64,000 nucleotides of DNA from Spongilla lacustris (lineage: Eukaryota; Porifera; Demospongiae; Spongillida; Spongillidae). The stretch is taken from contig OX442427.1 of assembly GCA_949361645.1 (NCBI GenBank), positions 4,468,016 through 4,532,015 of the forward strand, read 5' to 3'. Shown in pieces: positions 53,301-62,602 of this stretch. The notes under the pieces were generated by a model. The model did not search any database and was not told the origin of the DNA. It worked only from the letters and a program-made list of their open reading frames with translations. The position numbers were made by a program, and so were the translations under genes. Each line of letters opens with the position of its first letter. Within the stretch, counting starts at the first letter, position 1.

Positions 53301-53611
53301 GGGGGGGGGGGGGGGGGGAATTTGTAATGGAGCTTTACAAACACAACTACCACCAGAGATGCCATCCCATAAACGTACACCTTAAAACCTATTCAGAAGA
53401 CCACCAACCACAAAAGAAACTTGCCTAATGCACTACACTAAATACATGGAAACAAGGAAGTAGAGGGTATGTTTGGCAGTGCTATGTTTTTCACATGAGC
53501 TATACAGCTGCTTGCTGCCTGCATTTTTGTTTTGTTTACCTTGTGAACACTTTCCAGACCTTCAAATATTATAGTCAATTTCAATATAATGCACTGCAAT
53601 TCTATGCGCAT
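38092..53611 (-). CDS. Crinkler/RHS-type protein: P-loop NTPase plus REase-like nuclease domain
   Basis: Five minus-strand exons join in one frame: 53540-53611 (ATG), 52879-53125, 50467-50505, 45356-45385, 38092-39791 (TAA); 2088 nt, 695 aa. Donors are GTAAAC, GTAAGA, GTAAGT and GTAAGT; every acceptor is AG. Residues about 1-107 form a small N-terminal domain, possibly the Ubl-like header of Crinklers, which I could not verify. The P-loop is GSSGIGKS (about 202-209) and a Walker B-like INIMWLMD ends near 277. An acidic linker follows (about 330-370). The C-terminal part has GQTFE (Glu about 518), VDSFYVD (Asp about 590), FFQCT (Gln about 605) and FVVP (about 635-638), the E...D...QxT layout of the REase-like domain of Crinkler/RHSP effectors. 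Those proteins enter host nuclei in pathogens; here the host and role are unknown. No stop interrupts the frame. Introns of 2.4-5.6 kb hold transposons. Transcript data are not available, so the microexons are inferred. Confidence 0.78.
40094..41352. mobile_element. Large foldback element
   Basis: The left arm (about 40094-40595, from GCGATTACTATGACTG through GATACAACAATAGTAGCGCT) is repeated inverted at about 40835-41352. Arms of about 500 bp flank a loop of about 240 bp that contains a (TTTA)n tract. It has no coding capacity and lies in the last intron of the Crinkler-type gene. Confidence 0.9.
41606..42906. mobile_element. Unclassified insertion with internal duplications
   Basis: A 13-bp direct repeat GTCAGCAGTAGGG (41593-41605, 42907-42919) flanks the segment. 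Short inverted ends GTGTAACC (41607) and GGTTACAC (42891) lie just inside. A 113-bp block starting GAATAGGTTTTGA occurs twice (about 41677 and 41896), with copies of TATGGATTGTCTCTTCT between. Degenerate repeats related to CACAGCTACCCCCATCACAC follow (about 42010-42240). It splits gypsy-like sequence. The class is unknown. Confidence 0.6.
42949..43230 (-). pseudogene. Ty3/gypsy integrase C-terminal fragment
   Basis: The minus strand reads SKDRRFSIGQKVMARNFLQG, then PWVLGVIKECCGPLTYMVEV and WRRYVDHI. This is the chromodomain-proximal tail of K02A2.6-like gypsy integrases ('GDKVLVRNFRQG.KW.PG.V....GP.SY.V...G..WRRHVDQL'). The rest of pol is missing here. It points opposite to the fragment at 43740-44372. 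Confidence 0.7.
43555..43735. repeat. Degenerate approximately 25-bp tandem array
   Basis: Six or seven units based on ATTTTTGCTCTGGGCTCGTG plus CAC, with increasing divergence to the right, abut the 5' edge of the plus-strand integrase fragment. Confidence 0.75.
43740..44372 (+). pseudogene. Ty3/gypsy integrase C-terminal half
   Basis: The frame gives TTAYHPQGKGQVERFNRTLE, WDCHIPKVLFAYRMAFHESS and YSPFRVNFG, the end of the integrase catalytic core with the catalytic-type Glu in GQVERFNR. After a one-base frameshift near 44185 it continues KFTVGDQVWLFVPAVKQGKT and AFLWRGPYPV to a stop at 44370. The N-terminal zinc finger and first Asp of DDE are absent. It lies in the last intron of the Crinkler-type gene, antisense to it. 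Confidence 0.85.
44690..45125. mobile_element. Single-arm fragment of the 4-bp-duplication foldback family
   Basis: Sequence such as GTAGTTTGTTAAACTGTATC, GAAGCGATTTGATTACTCCT and AATACTGGCATGGAGCAAGT follows the right arm of the 61525-62346 element in order. The left arm is largely lost. Confidence 0.8.
45386..47000. other. Intron sequence without recognised features
   Basis: This is intron 3 (in transcription order) of the Crinkler-type gene. No coding or repeat structure is convincing; a short frame at 46542-46730 resembles nothing known. Confidence 0.4.
47001..48588. mobile_element. Mariner-like non-autonomous element
   Basis: Ends TATACTGGGTGTCCACAAAT (47001) and ATTTGTGGACACCCGGTATA (48569-48588) are inverted copies with one difference and suggest a TA target duplication. 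Subterminal inverted similarity also includes GAATGCAAC and GTTGCGTTC. The 1.6-kb interior is AT-rich, lacks a transposase and contains a hAT-like subterminal piece (GGGGCTTTGCCCCCTCTTGC, near 47670). Confidence 0.8.
49187..49625. repeat. 26-bp minisatellite
   Basis: A 26-bp unit (GTGCAGACTGGGTGTACAAG plus GGGAGT) is repeated about eleven times from about 49319 to 49604 with few changes. Diverged units extend leftwards. Because 26 is not a multiple of three and the unit lacks stops, long spurious frames appear on both strands. Confidence 0.95.
50269..50302. repeat. Poly-G run
   Basis: A run of about 34 G, one of several long G/C homopolymers in the window (others at about 9279-9302, 53297-53318, 57779-57794, 60424-60446 and 60595-60619). 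Confidence 0.95.
50572..51666. mobile_element. Large foldback element
   Basis: The left arm from GAAAAATTACAGACACATAG (50572) is repeated inverted, ending CTATGAATGTCTGTAATTTT TC near 51666. Arms of about 400-450 bp include TTGGTTTTGGATTAACAACA and its inverse. The 50944-51207 frame is only a product of this palindrome. It lies in intron 2 of the Crinkler-type gene, 66 bp from the 39-nt exon. Confidence 0.88.
51721..52148. mobile_element. Palindromic MITE
   Basis: TATTGTCATGAATGTCCACC at the left pairs with GGTGGACATTCAGGACAATA at the right. The arms of about 200 bp meet near ATGGATAGGTCCGC, and the interior GCAAAAACTTTTTTTGCTGT is matched on both sides. It has no coding capacity. Confidence 0.9.
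52246..52450. repeat. GC-rich structured segment, SINE-like candidate
   Basis: A GC-rich 200-bp block in AT-rich surroundings contains short inverted pairs such as CCTTGACGCTGGTCAAGG and ends in an AAGAACAACAGCAAAC-like A-rich repeat. This composition would fit a SINE or a retroelement 3' end. I could not find convincing A and B boxes. Confidence 0.3.
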
Positions 53612-53830
53612 AGTGGAGGTTATCTAGCAAGTGAAACTCACCATCAAGATTATAATATTTAGTGACAAAGAAATCAGGAAATGAGTAGCAACAAGTAGTG
53701 TACACGAAAACCAACAGTGGCAGTAGACTCTGGAGAGAGGGAATTTTTAACAAACATCCCAGTACTTTATGGCACTGCAAATATCCCATGGCACACAGTA
53801 AAAAAGACTGCCCACAAAAACCACATTTTA

Positions 53831-54990
53831 AAAACTGAGTGCAGGGATGACCATGAGTGGAGAGAAGGGTGTAAAGAAGGGTGACTGAGTGCAGGGATGA
53901 TCATGAGTGGAGAGAAGGGTGTAAAGAAGGGTGACTGAGTGCAGGGATGACCATGAGTGGAGAGATAGGTGTAAAGAAGGGTGACTGAGTGCAGGGATGA
54001 CCATGAGTGGAGAGAAGGGTGTAAAGAAGGGTGACTAAGTGCAGGGATGACCATGAGTGGAGAGAAGGGTGTAATGAAGGGTGACCATGAGTGTAAAGTA
54101 GGGTGACCGTGAGTGTACAGAAGTGTGACCACGAGTGTAAAGAAGGGTGACCATGAGTGCAAAGAAGGGTGACCATGAGTGCAAAGAAGGTGACCATGAG
54201 TGCAAAGAAGGGTGACCATGAGTGCAAAGAAGGGTGACAGGAGTGTAAAGAAGGGTGACCATGAGTGTAAAGAAGGGTGACCATGAGTGTAACAAGGGTG
54301 ACCATGAGTGTAAAGAAGGGTGACCATGAGTGTAAAGAAGGGTGACCATGAGTGTAAAGAAGGGTGACCATGAGTGTAACAAGGGTGACCATGAGTGTAA
54401 AGAAGGGTGACCATGAGTGTAAAGAAGGGTGACCATGGGTGTAAAAAAGGGTGACCATGAGTGTAAAGAAGGGTGACGATGTGTAACAAAGGGTGACCAT
54501 GAGTGTAACAAAGGGTGTCCATGAGTGTAACAAAGGGTGACCATGAGTGTAACGAAGGGTGACCATGAGTGTAGAAAAGGGTGGTGACCAGACCATGAGT
54601 GCAAAGAAGGGTGACCATACCATTTAAAAAGTTTTGGACTGTTTTATATGAGCTCTAGATGTCTTCAACCTTAAATAATGCCTCCAACTTCCATGTGGGC
54701 TTGTAAGCTTTAATTCTCTGTTTTGCAATCACATAAAGGAAGCAATGTGAGCACTTAAGAGCAGTACTTTATTTGTTTGTAAGCTATCTATCTGTTCAGT
54801 TTGAAGGTTATAGTTCCGTGTAAAGAAGAGTGACCATGAGTGCAAAGAAGGGTGACCATGAGTGTCAAGGGTGACCATGAGTGCTAAGAAGGGTGACCAT
54901 GAGTGTCAAGGGTGACCATGAGTGCTAAGAAGGGTGACCATGAGTGTCAAGGGTGACCATGAGTGCAAAGAAGGGTGACCATGAGTGGGG
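53831..54990. repeat. Interrupted minisatellite 5' of the Crinkler-type gene
   Basis: Two related arrays run together. A 50-bp unit (with GTGACTGAGTGCAGGGATGA) is repeated five times from about 53831. A 23-bp unit (GGTGACCATGAGTGTAAAGA plus AGG) is repeated some twenty or more times to about 54617. After about 200 bp of unique sequence (54618-54815) the array resumes to 54990. It starts about 220 bp upstream of the ATG at 53611. Long minus-strand frames across it are spurious. Confidence 0.93.
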
Positions 54991-55562
54991 AGGAAATGTA
55001 TACAACACACTTGAACAATGCAACCACAAGTTTTCTGCTTTACCACCCCCACGAATCATACAATCTTCCGTAACCCTCCAAATGTCTTTTTTTCATCCCC
55101 AACACATGTCCTTCTAACCTGCCAACCAAGAACTAGCAACCTTCAGTAACCAGTAGTCACAAACGCAGATGAAAAACAACCTCCAGACTCAACAGAGGAA
55201 ACAAATAGTCACCAAACAGGAACACACGATCTAACAACCTCTGTCTAGACTAAACAGAGGAAGCAGTGATGAAAGAGACAGTTTGTAAACCGCTATGTGG
55301 ACTTGGTCAAACTTGCAAATCAGGAATACTTCACCACAGGACTTCCTATTCGCACCAACTCCAACCACATCTTCCTATCTCATCTAGCCTTCCTCTCAGA
55401 AGAAGCCAGCATTTCTCTATATCACTACAAACCTAGCCCTGGGATTCTAAGGTAGTAAAGCCACTGTGAGAGCAACTAGGTGTCAAGACTGGTCAGGTGT
55501 GCTCCATTTAACAGTATTGCATCGACGTCGAACAGCTAAAATGGTACAGTGTGACCTATGGT

Positions 55563-55735
55563 ATGTTTGGCACTGAGGAGTGGTCGGCACCCCCGATTTC
55601 TAAACGACACGGGACCTTTAAAACGCGCCTCAAATTTTGTGATTCTATTAAACAGCAGCAGTAAGCATAGTTCAATGTCAATGTAACATACTTTCCTTTT
55701 TAAATAATGACACGGGTGCCGAACATTCCAACGCT
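55563..55735. repeat. Short element with GCCGAACA-type ends
   Basis: GTTTGGCACTGAGGAGTGGT plus CGGCACCC at the left and GGGTGCCGAACATTCC at the right are roughly inverted. Related GCCGAACACT motifs occur at about 33595-33640, 35845-35900 and 37430-37500, suggesting a dispersed small family. Confidence 0.4.
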
Positions 55736-55889
55736 ATCGTGCATGCCCATCACTAAATTTACTTGGTCTACCCTACACAAAGCAATAGCCCGCCTCACCT
55801 TTGCAAGAGTAGTAGCACTAAACTATACGGTAGTGCTCAACTGAAACTAGCAAGAGAAAAGGTCAATAACAAGTCGGCAAATAATTCAG

Positions 55890-57273
55890 GCCCGTAGCCA
55901 GGGGGGTGCAAACGGGTGCAATTGCACCCCCCCACTGGATGCAAGGTCCGCTTTGCAGGCTATGAATATTATTCACTTTATTGTGCAATCTACACATATA
56001 TTAATAAGAACTGCCATGTGCACGATCGAGTGCATGTAAGAGCACTGGTACGGGATCAATTCGGGCTATGGCTCGACCCTTTTTGCCCAAGGTCCACCTC
56101 GGAAAAGGATATACTAATAAAATTGTGTGCATATACCCAGTATGGATAGTTATATATCACATAGAATCGAAGTCAGTTCTCAAGTACCATCCCCCAACCA
56201 TATGACCACAATGCTTGGTGTGAAGGAAATAACTCATTGGCCACAATGGTTTCAAAAGAGGTCTTGAATCCACTAACTAAAGATGAAGGTCGTGATATGT
56301 ATCTATGCATGTAGTGTTCCGTTCCATCTGTGTAAAAGCTGACTGCAGCTGGTGACGAGGCATCTAACCGAAAGAATTTGATGACTGTGGCACGGTGTCT
56401 GAGGTTTATGGCATGGCAAGGCCCGGCAATACTGTAGCTATAGGCCTGTAGGGTGGTCCGGAGAGGGAAAATAATAAGGGCATGGAACTAACTAGTAACA
56501 GAGTGGAATAGTTTTTATACTGCATGTAGGGATGGGTATGGGAGGGTCTGGGAACTAGGAGCGCTATATAGCTGTAAGCTCCTCCATCACATCAGCTTTG
56601 CAACTTTTGCCAGGTCTTGCAAAATAGATTTGTGACTCTTCAATCCTATGGCATTGCATGGCCAGATTTCAGTACTACTTTGTAATAATGAAAACGTGGT
56701 ACCAGCCTTCCATTAACAAGTAGTAAATAGTACTATGTAATAACCACATTTGCTTTCATGTATATCTGCATGCAGGGTGAGCTGCCGTATGCTATGCACG
56801 TGATTGCAATTGTGCATTGCCCCAGCAGCTTTGCATGCAGACTTTATTCAGTCAATTGCAAAAAACAATCGCGACACTTATTCTATACCGCATTTGGCTA
56901 GATTTACTACATTGTATGAACCAAATAATGAAAATGTGGTACCAGCCTTCCTTTGAGGTAGCAAATAGGACTGTGTAGTAGAGGAAGACTTTAACCACAT
57001 TATTTGATACATCTGTAGCGTGAGCTGCCTTGAATTGTGCATTGCCCTGGGCAACTATTGCAAATTGTTATGTCTTACATGCAATTTTGTATTCAAATGC
57101 AAAGGAATTCGCGACGCTTCATTCTTACGGCATTTCCGCATTGGCCAGATTTACTTAATACTTAGAACCACACACATACATGCATTGCTACATGTATTAT
57201 CCTGGCTACACCACTGGTTGAGTCCACTTATAACATACTTTGCACCCCCCCAACACACAACCTGGCTACGGGC
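55890..57273. mobile_element. hAT-like non-autonomous transposon
   Basis: GCCCGTAGCCAGG (55890-55902) and CCTGGCTACGGGC (57261-57273) are the same terminal repeats as at 4101-5071. Next to the left end is a small palindrome, GGGTGCAATTGCACCC. Two copies of AATAATGAAAA(C/T)GTGGTACCAGCC inside (about 56683 and 56926) mark an internal duplication. No transposase frame is seen. Confidence 0.8.
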
Positions 57274-57608
57274 CAGAGTCCGCCTGGCAATACAGTTCCA
57301 CCACAAAATCACCTACCAGAATGCACAAAAATTTCCAGCTCTCGAACGCCAAAGTGCACGTGATGTACCGTAAATTGGTACTATAGTGCTCAACCGATAT
57401 GGGGGGTGATATATTCACCCCCCATAGTTTTCACCCCCATACACAGATACATTCGTGATTGTGGTTGAAGGACTCTACAAATATGTGGTCGAAAGATGTA
57501 GATACTACCAGTCGACATAGCCAAGATGCGTGGTATTTTAAAGGCTAAACAGGGCATACTATTGCGTATCAACCACTCCTTTTCTAATATCACCAACATA
57601 GAGGTGTC

Positions 57609-57949
57609 CAGGGGCGGATACGGGGGGGGGGGGGTTGGGGGTTGCAACCCCCCCTTTTGTCCAAATTCCTTATTTTTGCACGCAGTTTTAGGGGGTTTGG
57701 GGGTTCACAACCCCCTCTTTTGTCCAAAAACCTTGTGTTTCGCACGCACGCACGCGGACAGCACCCCCCCTCCCTCCCCCCCCCCCCCCCCCCCGCTCGT
57801 AGAATCGGCCGAAAGCGGACAGCACCCCCCCCCCCCCCCCCTCCGCTCGTAGAATCGGCCGAAAGCGGACAGCACCCCCCCCCCCCCCCCCGCTCGTCTT
57901 ATTATTGATTAACAACCCCCCCTTGTCTGAAATCCTGTATCCGCACCTG
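57609..57949. mobile_element. Small MITE with C-tract triplication
   Basis: CAGGGGCGGATAC and GTATCCGCACCTG form inverted ends, and GGTGTC flanks both sides (57603-57608 and 57949-57954, one base shared with the right end). Inside, a unit CGCTCGTAGAATCGGCCGAA followed by AGCGGACAGCA and a long C run is repeated about three times (about 57755-57896). Confidence 0.7.
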
Positions 57950-57968
57950 GTGTCTAAAGGTGATGAGC

Positions 57969-59783
57969 TAGTCTCGTACCCAGACCCATGTTTTCACAGC
58001 AGCGGATGAATTACATCACCGCTACGCGGTCTGGAGAAATGCCCAACAAAAGTCGTTCTGAGCACCATTCGATGTTACGCAATCAAATTGGTGCTAACAA
58101 CGTCACACGGGGCTAGAATACGTCAGCGTGATAACGTCATGGTGTCAGTTTTTTTAAATAGGCGTCAGTGCAACGAAATGAATCGCTGTAAGCTTTGAGT
58201 TGCTCCCGTCTTGGTTGGTAAAAACAGAAGGCAGCTTGCTAACCCAGCAAGTGAGCGTTGTAGAGCAGTACTGATCGATCTAGCGCTTTGACGAAATTGG
58301 CTAGTACACCTAGCCCTTCAAGAGAAAGTGGGGAGCCTGAAAGGTGAACTGCTGTCGAAGTTATCTTCTGTACACAAGTATTTGAGGGCAGAGAGATGTT
58401 ATGATAATAGCAGCTGCAAGGGTGTTAATGGCATTCAGATTGGTCACACACTCACATGGTAACACACACAAGAACGATGTACATGTACATGCAGTGTGAT
58501 GATTTCAGCATAGATATTATACGGAAGGGATTGGAAACGGATCACGTGCTGCAATACATTGCATTATCCTAGCTTCGGGCCGTCAGTGTAGTATTAATCA
58601 ACACCTTTTTAGTGACCACGTTACTGGAACTTTTTCGAAGAGCAAAGATATTTGACTAGTTTTAGGCTTTCTTTGGTGTTTGGTGACTTACTTGAGAGGT
58701 ATGGATATTAAGAAATGCGTGTTTTTGACTGTAAATGTATTCAGACGCGAGTTTTTCATTAGACCGACGTTCCGTGTGTTAGCGATACCTTTGTGGGCGT
58801 ACAGGTAACGATAGCTTAGTCGCATTGGCTATGTTTGTGCATTATCAAGGAGATCTTACTAAGACAAATCGACCTCTGTGGGGTTTGTCTCTAATGCACT
58901 TAGTACACTAATAAAAAAGTCGCCGATAACCATTTGGACATGTGTGTGGTTGTGGGCGTACAGCGCGTGCTGAGGCCTATTTTCCCATTATTTTATTCCT
59001 TTTTCTGGTTGTGTATTGATCATATAAACGACCTGGTGTGTGGACAACTGACTTCCACACTAAGTACTCATTTTTTTTCTCGTTGGAACTCAGGTGTGAA
59101 TGGGAGGACACCGTCGATTCACGATTGTAACTCTCAAGTACGAAGAATTACGAATGGAAAACTTGATGTACAACGTCCAATAGGATAGCCTTTCCGTCTA
59201 GATATAGGAAAGTGCATGTGTTCGACTCTTTGTTTTTAAAGTAATTTACCAACAACAGTTACAGCTGAGCATCGCAATCCATTGATTCCGCCATTTTATT
59301 TCCATACATTGATGGAACCTGTTGATTGGTGTTAAAACGTCCCATTTCCAATCCCTTCCGTATAATATCTATGATTTCAGCTACTTGGTCCTTCACTAAG
59401 GCTATTAGCGGCGATAATACTGCCGTCACGTTGAAAGAGATCGTCAAAGGCGAACGGCAGAACGGAGAAACATAGAGACTTTCCACTACCAGTGGGTAAC
59501 AGGACGAACGCGTCATTCCCTTCCATGAAGCTTCTGATAGCCTTAAGCTGATTAGAACGGATAGAAGCATAGCCCAGCCTTTGTAGGATTAGACCTTGAC
59601 GATTCTCGTTAGCGACAGTAACATGCTAATATTGCTTTACGTAATTTAAAGCTAATTTTTAATTCATTTGTGACGTCACGTAGCACTGCATTCTGATTGG
59701 GCGCGTGAAATCTCGTTGGGCATTTCTCCAGACCCACTTGATCCATCCGCTGCTGTGAAAACATGGGTCTGGGTACGAGACTA
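57969..59783. mobile_element. Mutator-like element carrying a RecQ helicase fragment
   Basis: TAGTCTCGTACCCAGACCCA (57969) and TGGGTCTGGGTACGAGACTA (59764-59783) are perfect inverted ends, continuing through TTTTCACAGCAGCGGATG. An exact 9-bp duplication GTGATGAGC flanks them (57960-57968, 59784-59792). It is the same family as 33820-34701. The interior includes a minus-strand RecQ-type helicase piece and a short inverted copy of part of it. No transposase was recognised. Perfect target duplication and termini suggest a fairly recent insertion. Confidence 0.88.
59380..59592 (-). pseudogene. RecQ-type DNA helicase N-terminal fragment
   Basis: The minus strand gives LQRLGYASIRSNQLKAIRSF and then VLLPTGSGKS (Walker A, motif I; DNA about 59473-59502), followed after a one-base frame change by VLSPLIALVKDQV (motif Ia). 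This is the classic start of RecQ helicases (Q-like motif, P-loop, 'SPLIALMKDQ'). The DEAH box and later motifs are not found nearby. It lies wholly inside the Mutator-like element at 57969-59783, so it is captured cargo or a decayed helicase gene of the element. Confidence 0.75.
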
Positions 59784-60179
59784 GTGATGAGCGCTGTTCG
59801 TAAGGAGCTAGCCAGTGGGTGTGGCTTTAGTAACGGTTTCGCGCGCGTAGAAGTCACTTTACAATTACCGTATACCGCTCGAGCTCCAGCTAGCTAGCTC
59901 CGGTCCTAGCCTAACCGGCCTTGTAACTGGCCTAACTAATGACCAAACCAAATACCAGAGTGTATAATAGTTGCACTTGTTTTAATTACATGTAAAGTAA
60001 ATAGCCCACGTCAGGATCAGGTGATGAAGCTGAATGTTAGAATACAACCTCCTCACACCTGACCCCTCCCTACACCACACCCCTCCCTACCATCACACCC
60101 CTACCTACTATCACACACCTATTAATGTGTTCCCCAATAAGTTACATGCTAACAAGTTTAAGTCATTTGGTTCCCCCCC

Positions 60180-60745
60180 CCCCCTCCCCCCCCTCCCCAA
60201 CATATATATACTGTCCCAGAGTACTAGCACTGTCTATTGTGAAGTCCGGTGATATTTACACAAAAGTCATTTAGCATTTACCTCCCTCACCCCCTCACCC
60301 AAACATATGACCCATGCATTATGCTATGCTCACTAAACATCACATCCCAGAGTAGGGGAAACACTTCACTGTCCATTGTTTGAGTCAGGTGATAGAAATT
60401 TTAAGTTACACAAAAGTCACTAACCCCCCCCCCCCCCCCCCCCCCCCTTCCCCCAAACATATGACCCATGCATATTGCTATGCCCACTAAACATTACATA
60501 GTGTCCTAACAATGTCCCAGAGTAGGGGAAACACTTCACTGTCCATTGTTTGAGTCAGGTGATAGAAATTTTAAGTTACACAAAAGTCACTAACCCCCCC
60601 CCCCCCCCCCCCCCCCCCCTAAACATATGACCCATGCATATTGCTAAGCCCACTTAACATTACATACTGTCCTAACAATGTCCCAGAGTAGGGGAAACAC
60701 TTCACTGTCCATTGTTTGAGTCAGGTGATAGAAATCACCAGATGA
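60180..60745. repeat. Tandem repeat of about 130-170 bp with C runs
   Basis: The block CCCAGAGTAGGGGAAACACT and the following TCACTGTCCATTGTTTGAGT recur at about 60346, 60516 and 60682, with a diverged copy at 60215. Units are separated by C runs and AAACATATGACCCATGCAT. Confidence 0.9.
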
Positions 60746-61169
60746 ATTTAAGAGTTATTGTATGTCCCCAGCTAAAGATGTGCCAAGTACTGCACACTTG
60801 TTAGGGTGCTTTTCAAAAGTTTCCATATTGAATAATATATCCATGTCAAATACAATAAGTGTGAATTGGTACACGTAAATCACAAGAAGGCATAAGAATC
60901 CAACTACATCTATCAGGATACTGAGTTTCACAATGCACACACTGACTGCTGCATAGGAAAATGTTGGCATATAAGATGGAGGATGATCTGTTGAATGGGA
61001 GGAGAGGAGAGAGAGAGGATAATACAACACGCACATTGTCAATGGATTGGTTCTCAGTGGCATATGTACCTCTCCATTGTCACAGTCACCACCACATTTT
61101 GCAGCTTTGCAGGCGTACCATAATGTGCAGATGATGGAAAGTTAAGAAGGTAGTCAGGGACCATCAAGG

Positions 61170-62556
61170 TTCTGCATGACCACATTAAAGATGGGTAATT
61201 ATGGAGGACACACATGTATCGGCATGGTACTCTATCTGCTGGCATAGGTAGCTCAAGCAGGCTATTACAGCAAGCTTCTATTCATATTTATTTAGCCAAA
61301 TACGAACTCTGCATCTTACATCAGCATACACAACCATATGTGTACATAAGTAAACAATAGGAAAGCACGTTTAGGGGTGGGAGGGGAGGAAAGGAGGGTT
61401 GGTGTCACTGTGTGTAGGGAAGAAGGAAGGGAGGCGGTGGCAGGGACTGGGAGAAGAACCATTTTTGAATCATAAAAGCACTGTACAAGTAAGGGGCAGC
61501 TGTAAATCAAATAAATAACCACATGGGAAAGTTTACGAGAAAAGGGACCTAGCGTTTATTATAAAAAAGTATAATAAAAATGCATTACGTTTGATTTGCT
61601 ATAACTTCCGAACAGTTAACGCTATCCCCTTCCTATTTTCAATACTTCATACTGCACCATTTCTCTATGGTAAAATACATTTTGGAGTCTTGCACTTGCT
61701 CCGTGTCAGTATTGCAACGTTCGATACCCCACTGGGTTCAAACCCGCCATAACTTTCTGTAGGAGTAATCAATTCGCTTCAAATTCGGTTTGTAGGTAGA
61801 GAGGTCCTATACCTATCGATTTGTTCTGTTCGTTGATTTTTATGCCATCCATTACGGAGATACAGTTGAACAAACTACGTGCCCATTTTCGCGCTCGATT
61901 CGCGCCAATGATTTGGGCAAATTGCGTTCCGCTCAATGTATGGGGAGGCGGGGATTATAACATTGGCGCGAATCAAGCGGGAAAACGTGCACGTAGTTTG
62001 TTCAACTGTATCTCCGTAACGGATGGCATAAAAATTAACGAACAGAACAAATCGATAGGTATAGGACCTCTGTACCTACAAACCGAATTTGAAGCGAATT
62101 GATTACTCCTACCGAAAGTTATGGCGGGTTTGAACCCAGTGGGGTATCAAACGTTGCAATACTGACACGGAGCAAGTGCAAGACTCCAAAATGTATTTTA
62201 CCATAGAGAAATGGTGCAGTATGAAGTGTTGAAAATAGGAAGTTGGTAGCGTTAACTGTTCGGAAGTTATAGCAAATCAAACGTAATGCATTTTTATTAT
62301 ACTTTTTTATAATAAACGCTAGGTCCCTTTTCTCGTAAACTTTCCCACATGTGTACATAGGTAGGTTAGGTGCACAATATGAATATGATATTAACATCAC
62401 CAGGTCCATGGAAAACATTTCCTTACTACACTGTACATGTACTGTCTTTAAGTCTTTGACCAAAACCCTAGGCTACATTATAGCTGTAAGGTCAGTTAGC
62501 AATGCGGGAAATAGTAGTTAGTGTGCCAAGTGTTAAGATACATGTATATGACCAGA

Positions 62557-62602
<46 letters not shown>

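Noticed and set aside
53646..53730. A possible further Crinkler-type exon with AG and GTGAGT borders (peptide FPDFFVTKYYNLDG)
   Set aside because: Joining it to the 53125 exon in that frame produces an early stop; the ATG exon 53540-53611 fits better. It could still be 5' UTR.
53767..54623. Long minus-strand frames with THGHPSLHSWSPF-like repeats
   Set aside because: They are translations of the 23/50-bp minisatellite, open in three overlapping frames, so coding is not implied.
61821..62463. Two frames of about 100 codons on opposite strands
   Set aside because: They lie in an almost perfect palindrome and partly mirror each other; the element looks non-coding.
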